Source of the DNA: Candidatus Polarisedimenticolia bacterium
Lineage (GTDB): Bacteria; Acidobacteriota; Polarisedimenticolia; Gp22-AA2; AA152
Length of the DNA: 64,000 nucleotides
Assembly: GCA_036004685.1 (NCBI GenBank)
Contig: DASYRE010000054.1
Coordinates: 1 to 64,000 of the forward strand
Reading direction: 5' to 3'
Below are positions 35,469 through 43,983 of the stretch, piece by piece. The stretch's first letter is position 1. Every line of letters begins with the position of its first letter. Both the position numbers and the translations under genes were made by a program. The notes under the pieces are model-generated. The model was given only the letters and a program-made list of their open reading frames with translations. It did no database searches and was not told the DNA's origin.

Positions 35469-36167
35469 ATGATGATTCGCCTGCGCAACGTGGAGAAATT
35501 CTTCGAATCGGGAGCCGGTCGCACCTACGTCCTGCGGCGGGTCAATCTCGACGTCGGGGAAGGGGACTTCCTGACGATCATGGGTCCGTCCGGGGCGGGG
35601 AAGTCGACGCTTCTGGCGATTCTCGGAATGCTCGACGCGAGCTGGACCGGCGAGTTCGAGTTCCTCGGCCACCAGGTCCACACCCTGAACCGCAAGCAGC
35701 GCGCCGAGCTGAACAAGCAGTACATCGGGTTCGTGTTCCAGAGCTACCACCTCCTGGACAACCTCACGGTGTACGAGAACCTGGAGCTGCCGCTCTCCTA
35801 CAAGAACATCAAGGGGAGCGACCGGGCCGGCCTGGTCTGCGACGTCCTCGATCGCTTCGGGATCGTCGGCAAGCGGGACCTCTATCCCGCCCAGCTCTCC
35901 GGCGGCCAGCAGCAGCTGGTGGCGGTGGCGCGGGCGGTGATCATCAACCCGCTTCTGATCCTCGCCGACGAACCGACCGGGAACCTCCATTCCAGCCAGG
36001 GACGGGAGATCATGGAGCTGTTCAAGAAGCTGAACGGCGAGGGGACGACGATCATCCAGGTCACGCACTCCGAGACGAACGCCGCCTACGGCAACCGGAT
36101 CCTCCAGCTGATGGACGGCTGGGTGCAGCCGGAGAAGGGGCGGGAGGAAGCGCTCCAGGAGATGTGA
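35469..36167 (+). CDS. ABC transporter ATP-binding protein 2
   Basis: This 232-residue ATPase of the same MacB/LolD branch has Walker [10 protein letters not shown], a Q-loop ([15 protein letters not shown]), Walker [15 protein letters not shown] and QVTHSE. Two departures from the first ATPase stand out: the signature reads [14 protein letters not shown] (Leu for the usual Arg), and the D-loop region has GNLHS instead of GNLDS. It may be a weaker or regulatory partner, or simply diverged. AGGAG precedes the ATG. Its end overlaps the alternative GTG start (36164) of permease 3. Confidence 0.94.
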   Translation: MMIRLRNVEKFFESGAGRTYVLRRVNLDVGEGDFLTIMGPSGAGKSTLLAILGMLDASWTGEFEFLGHQVHTLNRKQRAELNKQYIGFVFQSYHLLDNLTVYENLELPLSYKNIKGSDRAGLVCDVLDRFGIVGKRDLYPAQLSGGQQQLVAVARAVIINPLLILADEPTGNLHSSQGREIMELFKKLNGEGTTIIQVTHSETNAAYGNRILQLMDGWVQPEKGREEALQEM

Positions 36168-36196
36168 CGCCCGGTTGCGGGCGCGCGGGAGGCAAG

Positions 36197-38587
36197 GTGG
36201 GAATCCTCATCCAGGACGTCCGTCACGGGATCCGGGTCCTGTCCCAGAGCCCCGGGCTGAGCCTGGTGATGATCCTCACCCTCGCCCTCGGCATCGGCGC
36301 GACGACCGCCATCTTCAGCGTGGTGCACGCGGTTCTCCTCAATCCGCTCCCGTATCCCGAGCCCGAGCGGCTGGTGCTGCTGTGGGACGTCCAGCCGGGG
36401 CTGGCTCAGGCCCCTGCCTCCTATCCCGAATTCCTCGATTGGCGAGAGCGCAGCCGGAGCTTCCAGGAGGTGACGGCCCGCTTCGACGCGTCGGTCACGC
36501 TGACGGGCGGCGGCCGGCCGGAGAAGCTCAACGCCATGGCGATCTCGGCGAACCTGCTGCCGGCCCTGGGCGTGAAGCCTCTCCTCGGCCGGGGCTTCCG
36601 GCCCGACGAAGAGCTATCCGCCGCCGAGCCGGTCGTCTTGATCAGCGATCGGCTGTGGCACCGGCGCTTCGGTGGCGACCCGAAGATCCTCGGCCGGACG
36701 GTCATCCTGGACGCCCGGCCGCAGACGATCGTCGGCGTTCTGCCCGAATTCCGCTACGGCGGCCCGCGCGACCTCTGGATGCCGCTGCGGCTCGACACCG
36801 AGCGCGCCCCGCGAGGGCTGCACTTCATCGTCGTCATGGGGCGGCTCCGTCCGGGGAAGACGCTCGCCGCGGCGCGGCAGGAGATGGAGGGGATCGCGTC
36901 GCAGCTGCGCCGCGACGGCGTCACCAATCACGGGATCCTCCTGGTCGGGCTGAAGGAGCAGGTCGTGGGACGCGTCCGCCCGACGCTTCTGATCCTGTTC
37001 GGAGCGGTCGGTCTCGTCCTGTTGATCGCCTGCAGCAACGTCGCGAACCTTCTACTCGCCCGCTCGACCGCGCGCCAGAAGGAGATCGCGATCCGCCAGG
37101 CGCTCGGCGCCGGACGGATCCGGCTGATGCGCCAGTTCCTCACCGAAGGAGCGCTCGTCGCCGCGGCGGGAGGAGGTCTCGGACTGCTCCTGGCCTGGTG
37201 GGGGATGGACGGATTGATCGCCGCGGGGCAGAGCGCCGGACTTCCCCGGATGAGCGAGATCGCCGTCGATCCCGCCGTCCTCGCTTTCACGGCGGCGGCC
37301 TCGCTGCTCACCGGGTTGCTCTGCGGGCTGTTCCCGGCCTGGCAGAATTCCCGCCAAGCGCCGGGCCAGACGCTGCGCGAAGGGGGACGGCGCAGCGGCG
37401 CCGGCACCGGACGCGGCCGGCTGCGAAGCCTTCTCGTCGTCTCGGAAGTGGCCCTTTCGATCGTCCTGCTGGTCGGCGCCGGCCTTCTGATTCACAGCTT
37501 CGTGAAGGTCCTGGCGGTCCCCAAGGGGTTCGATCCCTCGGGGGTGGTCACGGCCGAGATCGACCTGCCGCCGGGAAAGTATGCGGAGCCTGCCCGGCAG
37601 GCCGCGTTCTTTCAGGATCTTCTCCAGCGCGTCCGGCCGCTGCCCGGCGTGCGGGCCGCGGCCGTCGTGAGCCACCTGCCGCTCTCCGGGCAGGACACCA
37701 ACGGCGGCATCCTGATCGAAGGCCGGGCGGTGCCCACCGGCGAGGAGCCGCTCGTGGAGCTGCGCATCGCGAGCCCCGACTATTTCCGTGCCATGGGGAT
37801 CCCGGTGCTTCGGGGACGGGCCTTCACGGAGGCCGACGACGCCCAGGCCCCCGCCGTCGCCGTGATCAACCAGGCGATGGCCCGGCGCCTGTTCCCTGGG
37901 CAGGACCCGATGGGGAAGCGGATCGACATGCAGTGGCTCGGCAAGGGCTGGCAGGAAGTCGTCGGAGTGGTGGGGGACGTGAAGCACGACTCCCTGGACG
38001 CTCCGACCCTGGCGGAGGCCTACGCGCCGCTGGCCCAGCGGCCGAATCCGAGCATGAACCTGGTGGTCCGCGCCGCCTCGTCGCCTGTGGCCCTGGCGGC
38101 GGCGCTCCGCGAGCGGGTCTCGGCCGTCGATCCCGATCAGCCGGTCTCGGAGATCCGGACCCTCGACCGCGTGGTCGCCGACTCGACCGTCGACCGGCGC
38201 TTCTCGACGATCCTGTTCGGCGGCTTCGCGGGCGTGGCCCTGTTCCTCGCGACGCTGGGGCTCTACGGCGTGATCGCCTATTCGGTGACGCAGCGGACCC
38301 ATGAGATCGGCGTCCGGATGGCCCTGGGAGCGAGGCGCTCCGACGTCCTGCGCCTAGTCGTGGGCCAAGGGCTGCGTCTGGTGGCGGCGGGAGTCGGGCT
38401 GGGTCTGGCGGCGGCCCTGCCGCTGGCCGGTCTGCTCTCCGGCCTGCTGTTCGGGGTGCCGGCGAGAGACCCGATGACCTTCGGTGGCGTCCCGATCCTG
38501 CTCGCCGCCGTCGCGTGGATCGCCTGCTACCTGCCGGCGCGCCGGGCGACGAAAGTCGATCCCATCATCGCCTTGAGAGTCGAATAG
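36197..38587 (+). CDS. ADOP-type ABC permease 3
   Basis: This permease has about 796 residues from GTG 36197, chosen because GGGAGG lies 5 bases upstream and the protein then begins with VGILIQDVRHGIRVL like its relatives. An in-frame GTG at 36164 overlapping the ATPase stop would add 11 residues. It has the duplicated FtsX/MacB layout: LTLALGIGATTAIFSVVHAVLLNPLPY, then LFGAVGLVLLIACSNVANLLLARS in mid-protein and [20 protein letters not shown] at the end. It is likely partnered with ATPase 2. It is the last transport gene before the two-component pair. Confidence 0.92.
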   Translation: MGILIQDVRHGIRVLSQSPGLSLVMILTLALGIGATTAIFSVVHAVLLNPLPYPEPERLVLLWDVQPGLAQAPASYPEFLDWRERSRSFQEVTARFDASVTLTGGGRPEKLNAMAISANLLPALGVKPLLGRGFRPDEELSAAEPVVLISDRLWHRRFGGDPKILGRTVILDARPQTIVGVLPEFRYGGPRDLWMPLRLDTERAPRGLHFIVVMGRLRPGKTLAAARQEMEGIASQLRRDGVTNHGILLVGLKEQVVGRVRPTLLILFGAVGLVLLIACSNVANLLLARSTARQKEIAIRQALGAGRIRLMRQFLTEGALVAAAGGGLGLLLAWWGMDGLIAAGQSAGLPRMSEIAVDPAVLAFTAAASLLTGLLCGLFPAWQNSRQAPGQTLREGGRRSGAGTGRGRLRSLLVVSEVALSIVLLVGAGLLIHSFVKVLAVPKGFDPSGVVTAEIDLPPGKYAEPARQAAFFQDLLQRVRPLPGVRAAAVVSHLPLSGQDTNGGILIEGRAVPTGEEPLVELRIASPDYFRAMGIPVLRGRAFTEADDAQAPAVAVINQAMARRLFPGQDPMGKRIDMQWLGKGWQEVVGVVGDVKHDSLDAPTLAEAYAPLAQRPNPSMNLVVRAASSPVALAAALRERVSAVDPDQPVSEIRTLDRVVADSTVDRRFSTILFGGFAGVALFLATLGLYGVIAYSVTQRTHEIGVRMALGARRSDVLRLVVGQGLRLVAAGVGLGLAAALPLAGLLSGLLFGVPARDPMTFGGVPILLAAVAWIACYLPARRATKVDPIIALRVE

Positions 38588-38644
38588 GGAGCCGATGCCC
38601 GACTCCAGCGCCCGCCGCCGGGCGATCTTCCCCGTCGGCGGCGC

Positions 38645-38676
38645 TCGGGGCGCGGCGGCCCTGCCCGTTTTTCGGA
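38645..38676 (+). terminator. Weak terminator-like sequence before the regulator gene
   Basis: A GC-rich stretch with a short CGGG/CCCG stem ends in TTTTT (about 38670-38674) in the 112-base gap after permease 3. It could partly uncouple the regulator/kinase pair from the transporter genes, but the stem is only about 4 bp. Confidence 0.25.
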
Positions 38677-38699
38677 TCTGACATAAACTAGTTGCCACG

Positions 38700-40070
38700 A
38701 TGAGCCTTGCCGACGAGCCTTCCCCGCGGGTCCTGATCGCCGACGACCAGACCGACGTCCTGGTCTCCTTGCGGCTGCTTCTGAAGAGCGAGGGGTACCG
38801 GATCGAGACGGTCTCTTCCCCCGCCGGCGTCCTCGCCGCACTCGACGCGGACGACTTCGACGTCGTCCTGATCGACCTGAACTACGCCCGCGACACGACC
38901 TCGGGCCAGGAAGGGCTCGACCTCCTCTCCCGCCTCGGGACGCTCGACTCCACGCTGCCGGTGGTGGTGATGACCGCGTGGGGCAGCGTCGAGCTGGCGG
39001 TGCAGGCGATGCGGCGCGGGGCGCGCGACTTCGTCCAGAAGCCTTGGGAGAACGACCGCCTCCTCGCGATCGTGCGCACCCAGGTGGAGCTGGGCCGCGC
39101 GCTGCGCAAGGGGAGACTGCTGGAGGCCGAGAACCGTTTCCTGCGGGAGGAGATCCGGCCCGAGCTGGTGGCCGAATCGCCCGTGATGAAGCCGGTCCTG
39201 GAGGTGATCGCGCGCATCGGCCCCTCCGACGCGAACGTCCTGATCACGGGAGAGAACGGCAGCGGCAAGCAAGTGGTCGCCCAGGCGCTCCATGCCGCCT
39301 CCGGCCGGGCGGGCCGCCCTCTCGTCACGGTGAACGCCGGCGGCCTTTCGGAGGGGGTCTTCGAAAGCGAGCTTTTCGGCCACGTCAAGGGGGCGTTCAC
39401 CGACGCGAAGACCGATCGCGTCGGACGCTTCGAGCTGGCCGATCGCGGCACGCTTTTCCTCGACGAGATCGCCAACATCTCGCCCCGGCAGCAGGCCAGG
39501 CTGCTGCGCGTCCTGGAGACCGGGGAGCTGGAGCGCGTCGGCTCGTCGCGCACGCGCCGCGTCGACGTCCGGATCCTCTCCGCCACGAACGCCGATCTTC
39601 CGGAGGAGGTCCGCGCGGGGCGCTTCCGCCAAGACCTCCTGTTCCGCCTGAACACCATCGAGATCCGCATCCCGCCCTTGCGCGATCGCCGCGACGACAT
39701 CCCGAAGCTCGCCGCCCTGTTCCTCCGCCAGCATTCCGGCCGCTATCGCAAGCGCATCGAGGCGTTCGAGCCGGCGGCGCTGCGGGCGATGATGGATCAT
39801 CCCTGGCCGGGGAACGTGCGGGAGCTGGATCACGCGGTCGAGCGCGGCGTCCTCATGGCGCCGAAGGACCGGGTGCGCGCCGAGGATCTGGCCCTGACGA
39901 AGGGGCAGTCCGTGCCGCTTCCGCTGGAGGAGATGGGGCTGGAAGAGGTGGAGTATCAATTGATCAAGAAGGCGCTGCAGAAGTTCAACGGCAACGTGAG
40001 CCGCGCCGCGCAGGCGCTCGGGCTCAGCCGCAGCGCCCTTTACCGGCGGATCCAGCGGTTCGGGTTATGA
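38700..40070 (+). CDS. NtrC-family sigma-54-dependent response regulator with GAFTDA motif
   Basis: This 456-residue regulator has a receiver domain (about 10-130: IADDQTD, LIDLNYARD, VMTAW, VQKPW), an AAA+ domain (about 160-390) and a C-terminal Fis-type helix-turn-helix (NVSRAAQALGLSRSALYRRI). Walker A is GENGSGKQ and Walker B GTLFLDEI. The sigma-54 contact loop reads GAFTDA (residues 231-236) rather than GAFTGA, with Asp in place of Gly. The operon it closes starts with a sigma-54 promoter, so it probably activates its own transporter cluster. Its stop overlaps the kinase start (ATGA). Confidence 0.94.
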   Translation: MSLADEPSPRVLIADDQTDVLVSLRLLLKSEGYRIETVSSPAGVLAALDADDFDVVLIDLNYARDTTSGQEGLDLLSRLGTLDSTLPVVVMTAWGSVELAVQAMRRGARDFVQKPWENDRLLAIVRTQVELGRALRKGRLLEAENRFLREEIRPELVAESPVMKPVLEVIARIGPSDANVLITGENGSGKQVVAQALHAASGRAGRPLVTVNAGGLSEGVFESELFGHVKGAFTDAKTDRVGRFELADRGTLFLDEIANISPRQQARLLRVLETGELERVGSSRTRRVDVRILSATNADLPEEVRAGRFRQDLLFRLNTIEIRIPPLRDRRDDIPKLAALFLRQHSGRYRKRIEAFEPAALRAMMDHPWPGNVRELDHAVERGVLMAPKDRVRAEDLALTKGQSVPLPLEEMGLEEVEYQLIKKALQKFNGNVSRAAQALGLSRSALYRRIQRFGL

Positions 40071-41407
40071 CCGGCAAGAAAGGCCGGAGCAGCCGCCGCC
40101 TGAGCTTCGAAGGCCGGGTGCTCCTGATGGCCTTGATGACCGGCCTGTGCGGCTCGCTCATCGCCGTCATCCTGCTGTGGAGCGGCGACTTCACGCCGAA
40201 GGTCCGCTGGACCCTCGCCGCCCTGATCGGGATGACCTGGCTGAGCTTCGCCTTCCGCCTGCGCGAGCGCGTCGTGCGCCCCCTCCAGACCGTCTCCAAC
40301 CTGCTCTCGGCCCTCCGGGAAGGCGATTTCTCGATCCGCGCGCGCGGGGCGCGGCGCGGCGACGTCCTGGGCGACGTGATGCTGGAAGTGAATGCCCTGG
40401 TGGAGATGCTCCACGGCCAGCGCCTCGACGCGCTGGAGGCGACCGTCCTGCTGCGCAAGATCATGGGAGAGATCGAGGTCGCCATCTTCGCGTTCGACGC
40501 CTCCGGGAAGCTGGGGCTGGTGAACCGGGCGGGGGAGCGGCTCATGGCCCAGCCGGCGGAGCGCCTGCTGGGGCGCAACGCGGCGGAGCTGGAGCTGCTC
40601 GACTGCCTGCGCGACGACGCGCCGATGACGATCTCGCGCAACTTTCCCGGCGGGGCGGGGCGCTGGGAAACGCGCCGCAGCGAGTTCCGGCAGGGGGGCC
40701 TGCCTCTCCAGCTGCTGGTGATCACCGACTTGAGCCGGGCTTTGAGGGAGGAGGAGCGGCAGGCCTGGCAGCGGCTCATCCGGGTCATGGGGCACGAGCT
40801 GAACAATTCGCTCGCGCCGATCCGGTCGCTGGCCGGCAGCCTCGAAGCGCTCGCGGAGAAGGAGCCGCGCCCCGCCGACTGGGAGGAGGATCTGAAGAAA
40901 GGGCTCGCGGTGATCTCCGCCCGCTCGGAGTCGCTCAACCGCTTCATGGAGGCCTACGCGCGCTTGGCGCGCCTGCCGGCGCCGAAGCTGCGCGAGGTCG
41001 AGCTGGGAGCGCTGGTGCGCCGCGTCGCGGGGCTGGAGAGCCGGGCGAGGATCACGCTCCGGCCGGGACCCGAGCTGCTCGTCCGGGCCGACGGCGATCA
41101 GCTCGAGCAGCTCCTCATCAACCTTCTGCGCAACGCCGCCGACGCCGTGCTGGAGACCCACGGGAGCGTGACGGTGGGGTGGGGAAGGAACGCGACTCAT
41201 TTCGACGTCTGGGTCGAGGACGAGGGGCCGGGGATCTCCAGCACCTCGAACCTATTCGTGCCGTTCTTTACCACGAAGCCGGGAGGATCGGGGATCGGGC
41301 TGGTGCTGAGCCGGCAGATCGCCGAAGCCCACGGTGGCACGCTGACGGTGGAGAACCGGCGCCGCGGCCGGGGGTGCGCGGCGCGCCTGCGGATTCCGCT
41401 GCGATGA
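40067..41407 (+). CDS. Sensor histidine kinase (NtrY/PAS type)
   Basis: This 446-residue kinase has two N-terminal transmembrane helices (about 14-36 and 42-60) with almost no periplasmic loop, then a HAMP-like region (VVRPLQTVSNLLSALREGDFSI), a PAS domain (about 125-215) and the kinase core. The phospho-acceptor is in VMGHELNNSLAPIRS (His243). The ATP-binding motifs are LLRNAADAV, DEGPGI and GSGIGLVLS. The lack of an external loop suggests it senses membrane or cytoplasmic cues. It is translated in overlap with the regulator gene, its cognate partner. Confidence 0.93.
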   Translation: MTGKKGRSSRRLSFEGRVLLMALMTGLCGSLIAVILLWSGDFTPKVRWTLAALIGMTWLSFAFRLRERVVRPLQTVSNLLSALREGDFSIRARGARRGDVLGDVMLEVNALVEMLHGQRLDALEATVLLRKIMGEIEVAIFAFDASGKLGLVNRAGERLMAQPAERLLGRNAAELELLDCLRDDAPMTISRNFPGGAGRWETRRSEFRQGGLPLQLLVITDLSRALREEERQAWQRLIRVMGHELNNSLAPIRSLAGSLEALAEKEPRPADWEEDLKKGLAVISARSESLNRFMEAYARLARLPAPKLREVELGALVRRVAGLESRARITLRPGPELLVRADGDQLEQLLINLLRNAADAVLETHGSVTVGWGRNATHFDVWVEDEGPGISSTSNLFVPFFTTKPGGSGIGLVLSRQIAEAHGGTLTVENRRRGRGCAARLRIPLR

Positions 41408-41413
41408 CCAACA

Positions 41414-42562
41414 CTAGAGCGTGGTGCGCGGGAGCATCCGCTGCGGGGCGCCGAAGAACCGCTGCACGGCGGCGCGCGCCGCGGGGTAGTCGGAGACGCG
41501 CGTCATCTCCGCCCAGAGGTGGTGCCCGAACTGGAGCCACTTGTGGCTCCAGGCGGTGAAGAAGCGGAGCCGGCGGATTCCCTCGGCCGGCTCGAACCAG
41601 CGCTCGAGCTGATCGACGAAATAAGCCAAGGCCCGGCCGCATTCACTGCCTTCCTCTTCCGGAGTGCGGGGGGCCCGCTCGTTCTCGCGGCCCGCCGGCG
41701 GGGGAAAGCCCAGCTCTTCGCCGACCTGCCAGAAGATCCAGGGACGGGCGGTGACGGCCCGCGCCACCATGACGCCGTCGCATCCCGTCTCGGAGAACAT
41801 GCGCGCCACGTCCTCCGAAGTCTGGACGTCGCCGTTGCCGACGACCGGGATCCGCACGGCGCGCCGCGCCGCCCCGATGGTTTCCCAGGAGGCGCGTCCC
41901 CGGCGCCCCTGGGATTGAAGCCGCGGGTGGAGCGTCACCCAGTCGGCGCCCGCCGCTTCCATGGCCTGGAGGAAATCGATCAGGTAGGGGAGGTTCTCCG
42001 ACAGCCCGCTCCTCATCTTGACCGACAAAGGCTCCGCGAACTCCCGCCGGGCGATCGCCACGACTTCCGAGGCGTAGCCGATGTCGCCCATCAGCGCGAC
42101 TCCCCAGTTGTGGGACAGCGCCTTCTTCACCGGGCAGCCCATGTTGATGTCGACGCCGGCGGGCCGGAGGATCTGGAGCTTCTTCGCGGACTCCCGGATG
42201 AAGCGCTCTTCGTTGGCGAGAAGCTGCGGGACGAGGTCGCGCTCCTCCTCCGTCACGAAAGTCTGCAGCGTCCCCCCGACGCGCTCCGACGGCAGCCGGC
42301 GGCTCGACAGCATCTCGGTGAAGAGGAGAGTGGAGCAACGCGCCGGAAGGTAGGCGCGGACCAGCGCCCGGAAGGCGACGTGCGAGATGCCGACCATCGG
42401 AGCGGCCAGGACGGGGAAGTCGACGCGATGTCCGCCGGCGAAGCGGATCTGCCCCAACCGCGAGGCCGGGAGGGGCGCGGCCACCGATGCCTCCCGAGGC
42501 AAAGCGGGCGATGCAGCCGGTCCTTCCACGGGAGGCGGCGGGGCGGCGAGCGGGGTCGGCAT
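41414..42562 (-). CDS. tRNA-dihydrouridine synthase family protein
   Basis: This 382-residue FMN enzyme has the Dus signatures: VLAAPMVGISHVAFRALVR, TEML, VDINMGCPVKKA with the catalytic Cys, VKMRSGL, VTLHPR and VVGNGDVQ. It reduces uridines in the tRNA D-loop with NADPH. The open frame runs far upstream to 43288, but MPTPLAAP at 42562 after GGGAGAACGCTCC is the likely start; its first 45 residues are Pro/Ala-rich and not part of the domain. It converges with the histidine kinase, leaving only 6 bases between stops. Which Dus subtype it is cannot be told by eye. Confidence 0.9.
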   Translation of the reverse strand: MPTPLAAPPPPVEGPAASPALPREASVAAPLPASRLGQIRFAGGHRVDFPVLAAPMVGISHVAFRALVRAYLPARCSTLLFTEMLSSRRLPSERVGGTLQTFVTEEERDLVPQLLANEERFIRESAKKLQILRPAGVDINMGCPVKKALSHNWGVALMGDIGYASEVVAIARREFAEPLSVKMRSGLSENLPYLIDFLQAMEAAGADWVTLHPRLQSQGRRGRASWETIGAARRAVRIPVVGNGDVQTSEDVARMFSETGCDGVMVARAVTARPWIFWQVGEELGFPPPAGRENERAPRTPEEEGSECGRALAYFVDQLERWFEPAEGIRRLRFFTAWSHKWLQFGHHLWAEMTRVSDYPAARAAVQRFFGAPQRMLPRTTL

Positions 42563-42656
42563 GGAGCGTTCTCCCAGGACACCCGAGCCCGGCGAGGGAC
42601 TCGGGGAGCGATTATAGAACGGGTTCTTCCCCCACTTCTCGCACCTCCCCGGCCTG

Positions 42657-42665
42657 TGGTATATT
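42657..42665 (+). promoter_or_regulatory. Possible extended -10 promoter for oxidase subunits III/IV
   Basis: TGG-TATATT (42657-42665) fits an extended -10 element (TGnTATAAT) 68 bases upstream of the subunit III start. On the opposite strand ATTATA at 42611-42616 reads TATAAT and may serve the Dus gene. Neither has a clear -35 box. Confidence 0.35.
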
Positions 42666-42733
42666 CCGCCGCTGCGGCGGGGGCTGGCCCGCCGGCGTGA
42701 CCCCGGGACGAGCCGCCGGAGCGACCATGTAAG

Positions 42734-43339
42734 ATGATGGACCATGCGAGCACCATGGATCCGATGACCGATCCGGTCACCCCCTCCCCCCTCAGCCCGA
42801 GCTGGGGGAAGCTGATGATGTGGCTCTTCCTGATGAGCGACGCCATGTCGTTCGCGGGGCTGCTGTGCGCCTACGGCGCGGTGCGCATGGGGAACCCCCT
42901 CTGGCCGGTCCCGTCCAGCATCCTCGGCGTTCCCCTCACCGCCTTGAATACCTTCATCTTGATCTGCTCGTCCGTGACGATGGTGAAGGCGGTCGCCGCG
43001 ATCCAGAAGGGGGACCAGAAAGGCCTGCGGCGGTTCCTCGCCTTCACCATGCTCGGCGGGGCGATTTTCCTCGGGATTCAAGCGTACGAATGGACCCACC
43101 TGATCCGTGAAGGGCTGACGGCCAATCGAAGCCTGTTCGGGGCCACCTTCTTCGCCCTGACCGGTTTCCACGGCTGCCACGTCTTCGGAGGAGTCTGCTA
43201 CCTGGGGTTCATCCTCGCCGCAGCCTTCCGCGGCCGCTACAGCGCGACCCACTGGACGTCGGTGGAAGTGGTGGGACTCTACTGGCACTTCGTCGATCTC
43301 GTCTGGATTCTCGTCTTCACCTTCGTCTATCTGATCTGA
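42734..43339 (+). CDS. Cytochrome c oxidase subunit III-like protein (first copy)
   Basis: This 201-residue, five-helix protein is of the COX3/CyoC family: WGKLMMWLFLMSDAMSFAGLL, IFLGIQAYEWTHLI, GATFFALTGFHGCHVFGG and SVEVVGLYWHFVDLVWILVFTFVYLI. It should belong to a haem-copper oxidase complex in the inner membrane. It precedes a subunit IV gene by 8 bases, but subunits I and II are 7 kb away, where a second subunit III gene exists. ATG 42734 and 42737 are both possible starts. Confidence 0.92.
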   Translation: MMDHASTMDPMTDPVTPSPLSPSWGKLMMWLFLMSDAMSFAGLLCAYGAVRMGNPLWPVPSSILGVPLTALNTFILICSSVTMVKAVAAIQKGDQKGLRRFLAFTMLGGAIFLGIQAYEWTHLIREGLTANRSLFGATFFALTGFHGCHVFGGVCYLGFILAAAFRGRYSATHWTSVEVVGLYWHFVDLVWILVFTFVYLI

Positions 43340-43347
43340 GGGCGATC

Positions 43348-43797
43348 ATGAGCGGTGAGGGGCACCAGGAGCCGAACTACATGGGGGTCTTCGTGGCCCT
43401 CATCATCCTGACCGCGGCGGAAATCGGCATCTTCTATCTGCATCTGCCGCAGCTGGTGATGGTCGTCTCGCTCGTCCTGATGGCGCTCGCCAAGGCGGGT
43501 CTCGTCGCCGCCTATTTCATGCACCTCCGCTTCGAGAAGAGAACCCTGGCGATCATCGTCCTCACCCCTCTGATCCTGTCGGCGGTGATCATCATCGGCC
43601 TCGTCCCCGACGCCAACAACCGGTTCAGCTACCCCCGCAAGGCCCCGACGAACTGGGTCCTTCCCGGCGAGAAGGGGGCCGAGGAGAGCGCGCCCGCCGA
43701 AGGCGGCGCGCCCGGGGCTCCCGGCGAGGGCCAGGAAGCTCCGGAAGCTCCGCCCAAAGACCTGCCGCCGGCGCCCGCCGGTGAGACGCCCGCCTAG
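43348..43797 (+). CDS. Cytochrome c oxidase subunit IV-like protein (CyoD/caa3 type)
   Basis: This 149-residue protein has three transmembrane helices (about 11-31, 36-58 and 69-89) in the pattern of prokaryotic oxidase subunit IV (NYMGVFVALIILTAAEIGIFYL, KAGLVAAYFMHLRFEKR). A soluble Glu/Pro/Ala-rich tail of about 50 residues follows, unusual for the family and low in complexity. The YFMHLRFE motif is characteristic. It is co-transcribed with the preceding subunit III gene and likely assists oxidase assembly or stability. Confidence 0.88.
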   Translation: MSGEGHQEPNYMGVFVALIILTAAEIGIFYLHLPQLVMVVSLVLMALAKAGLVAAYFMHLRFEKRTLAIIVLTPLILSAVIIIGLVPDANNRFSYPRKAPTNWVLPGEKGAEESAPAEGGAPGAPGEGQEAPEAPPKDLPPAPAGETPA

Positions 43798-43893
43798 CCC
43801 GCGCTCGCATCCTCATCTGGCCGAGCCGCCGGCGCGACTCTGCGCTTGGTTCAGTCATGGATCGCTCGGCATGGGGATTCCGCGGGACGAGAC

Positions 43894-43922
43894 TTGCTCC
43901 AAGACCTCACCCATCGTATATT
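43894..43922 (+). promoter_or_regulatory. Candidate promoter of the protein kinase gene
   Basis: TTGCTC (43894-43899) and TATATT (43917-43922) are separated by 17 bases, 62 bases upstream of the kinase start. The -10 is good; the -35 matches only TTG. Confidence 0.45.
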
Positions 43923-43983
43923 GCACGCAGATTTTCCATAAAAGCTAATCAATGGCCGCCGCGCGCGGCCGGAGACTACGGCA

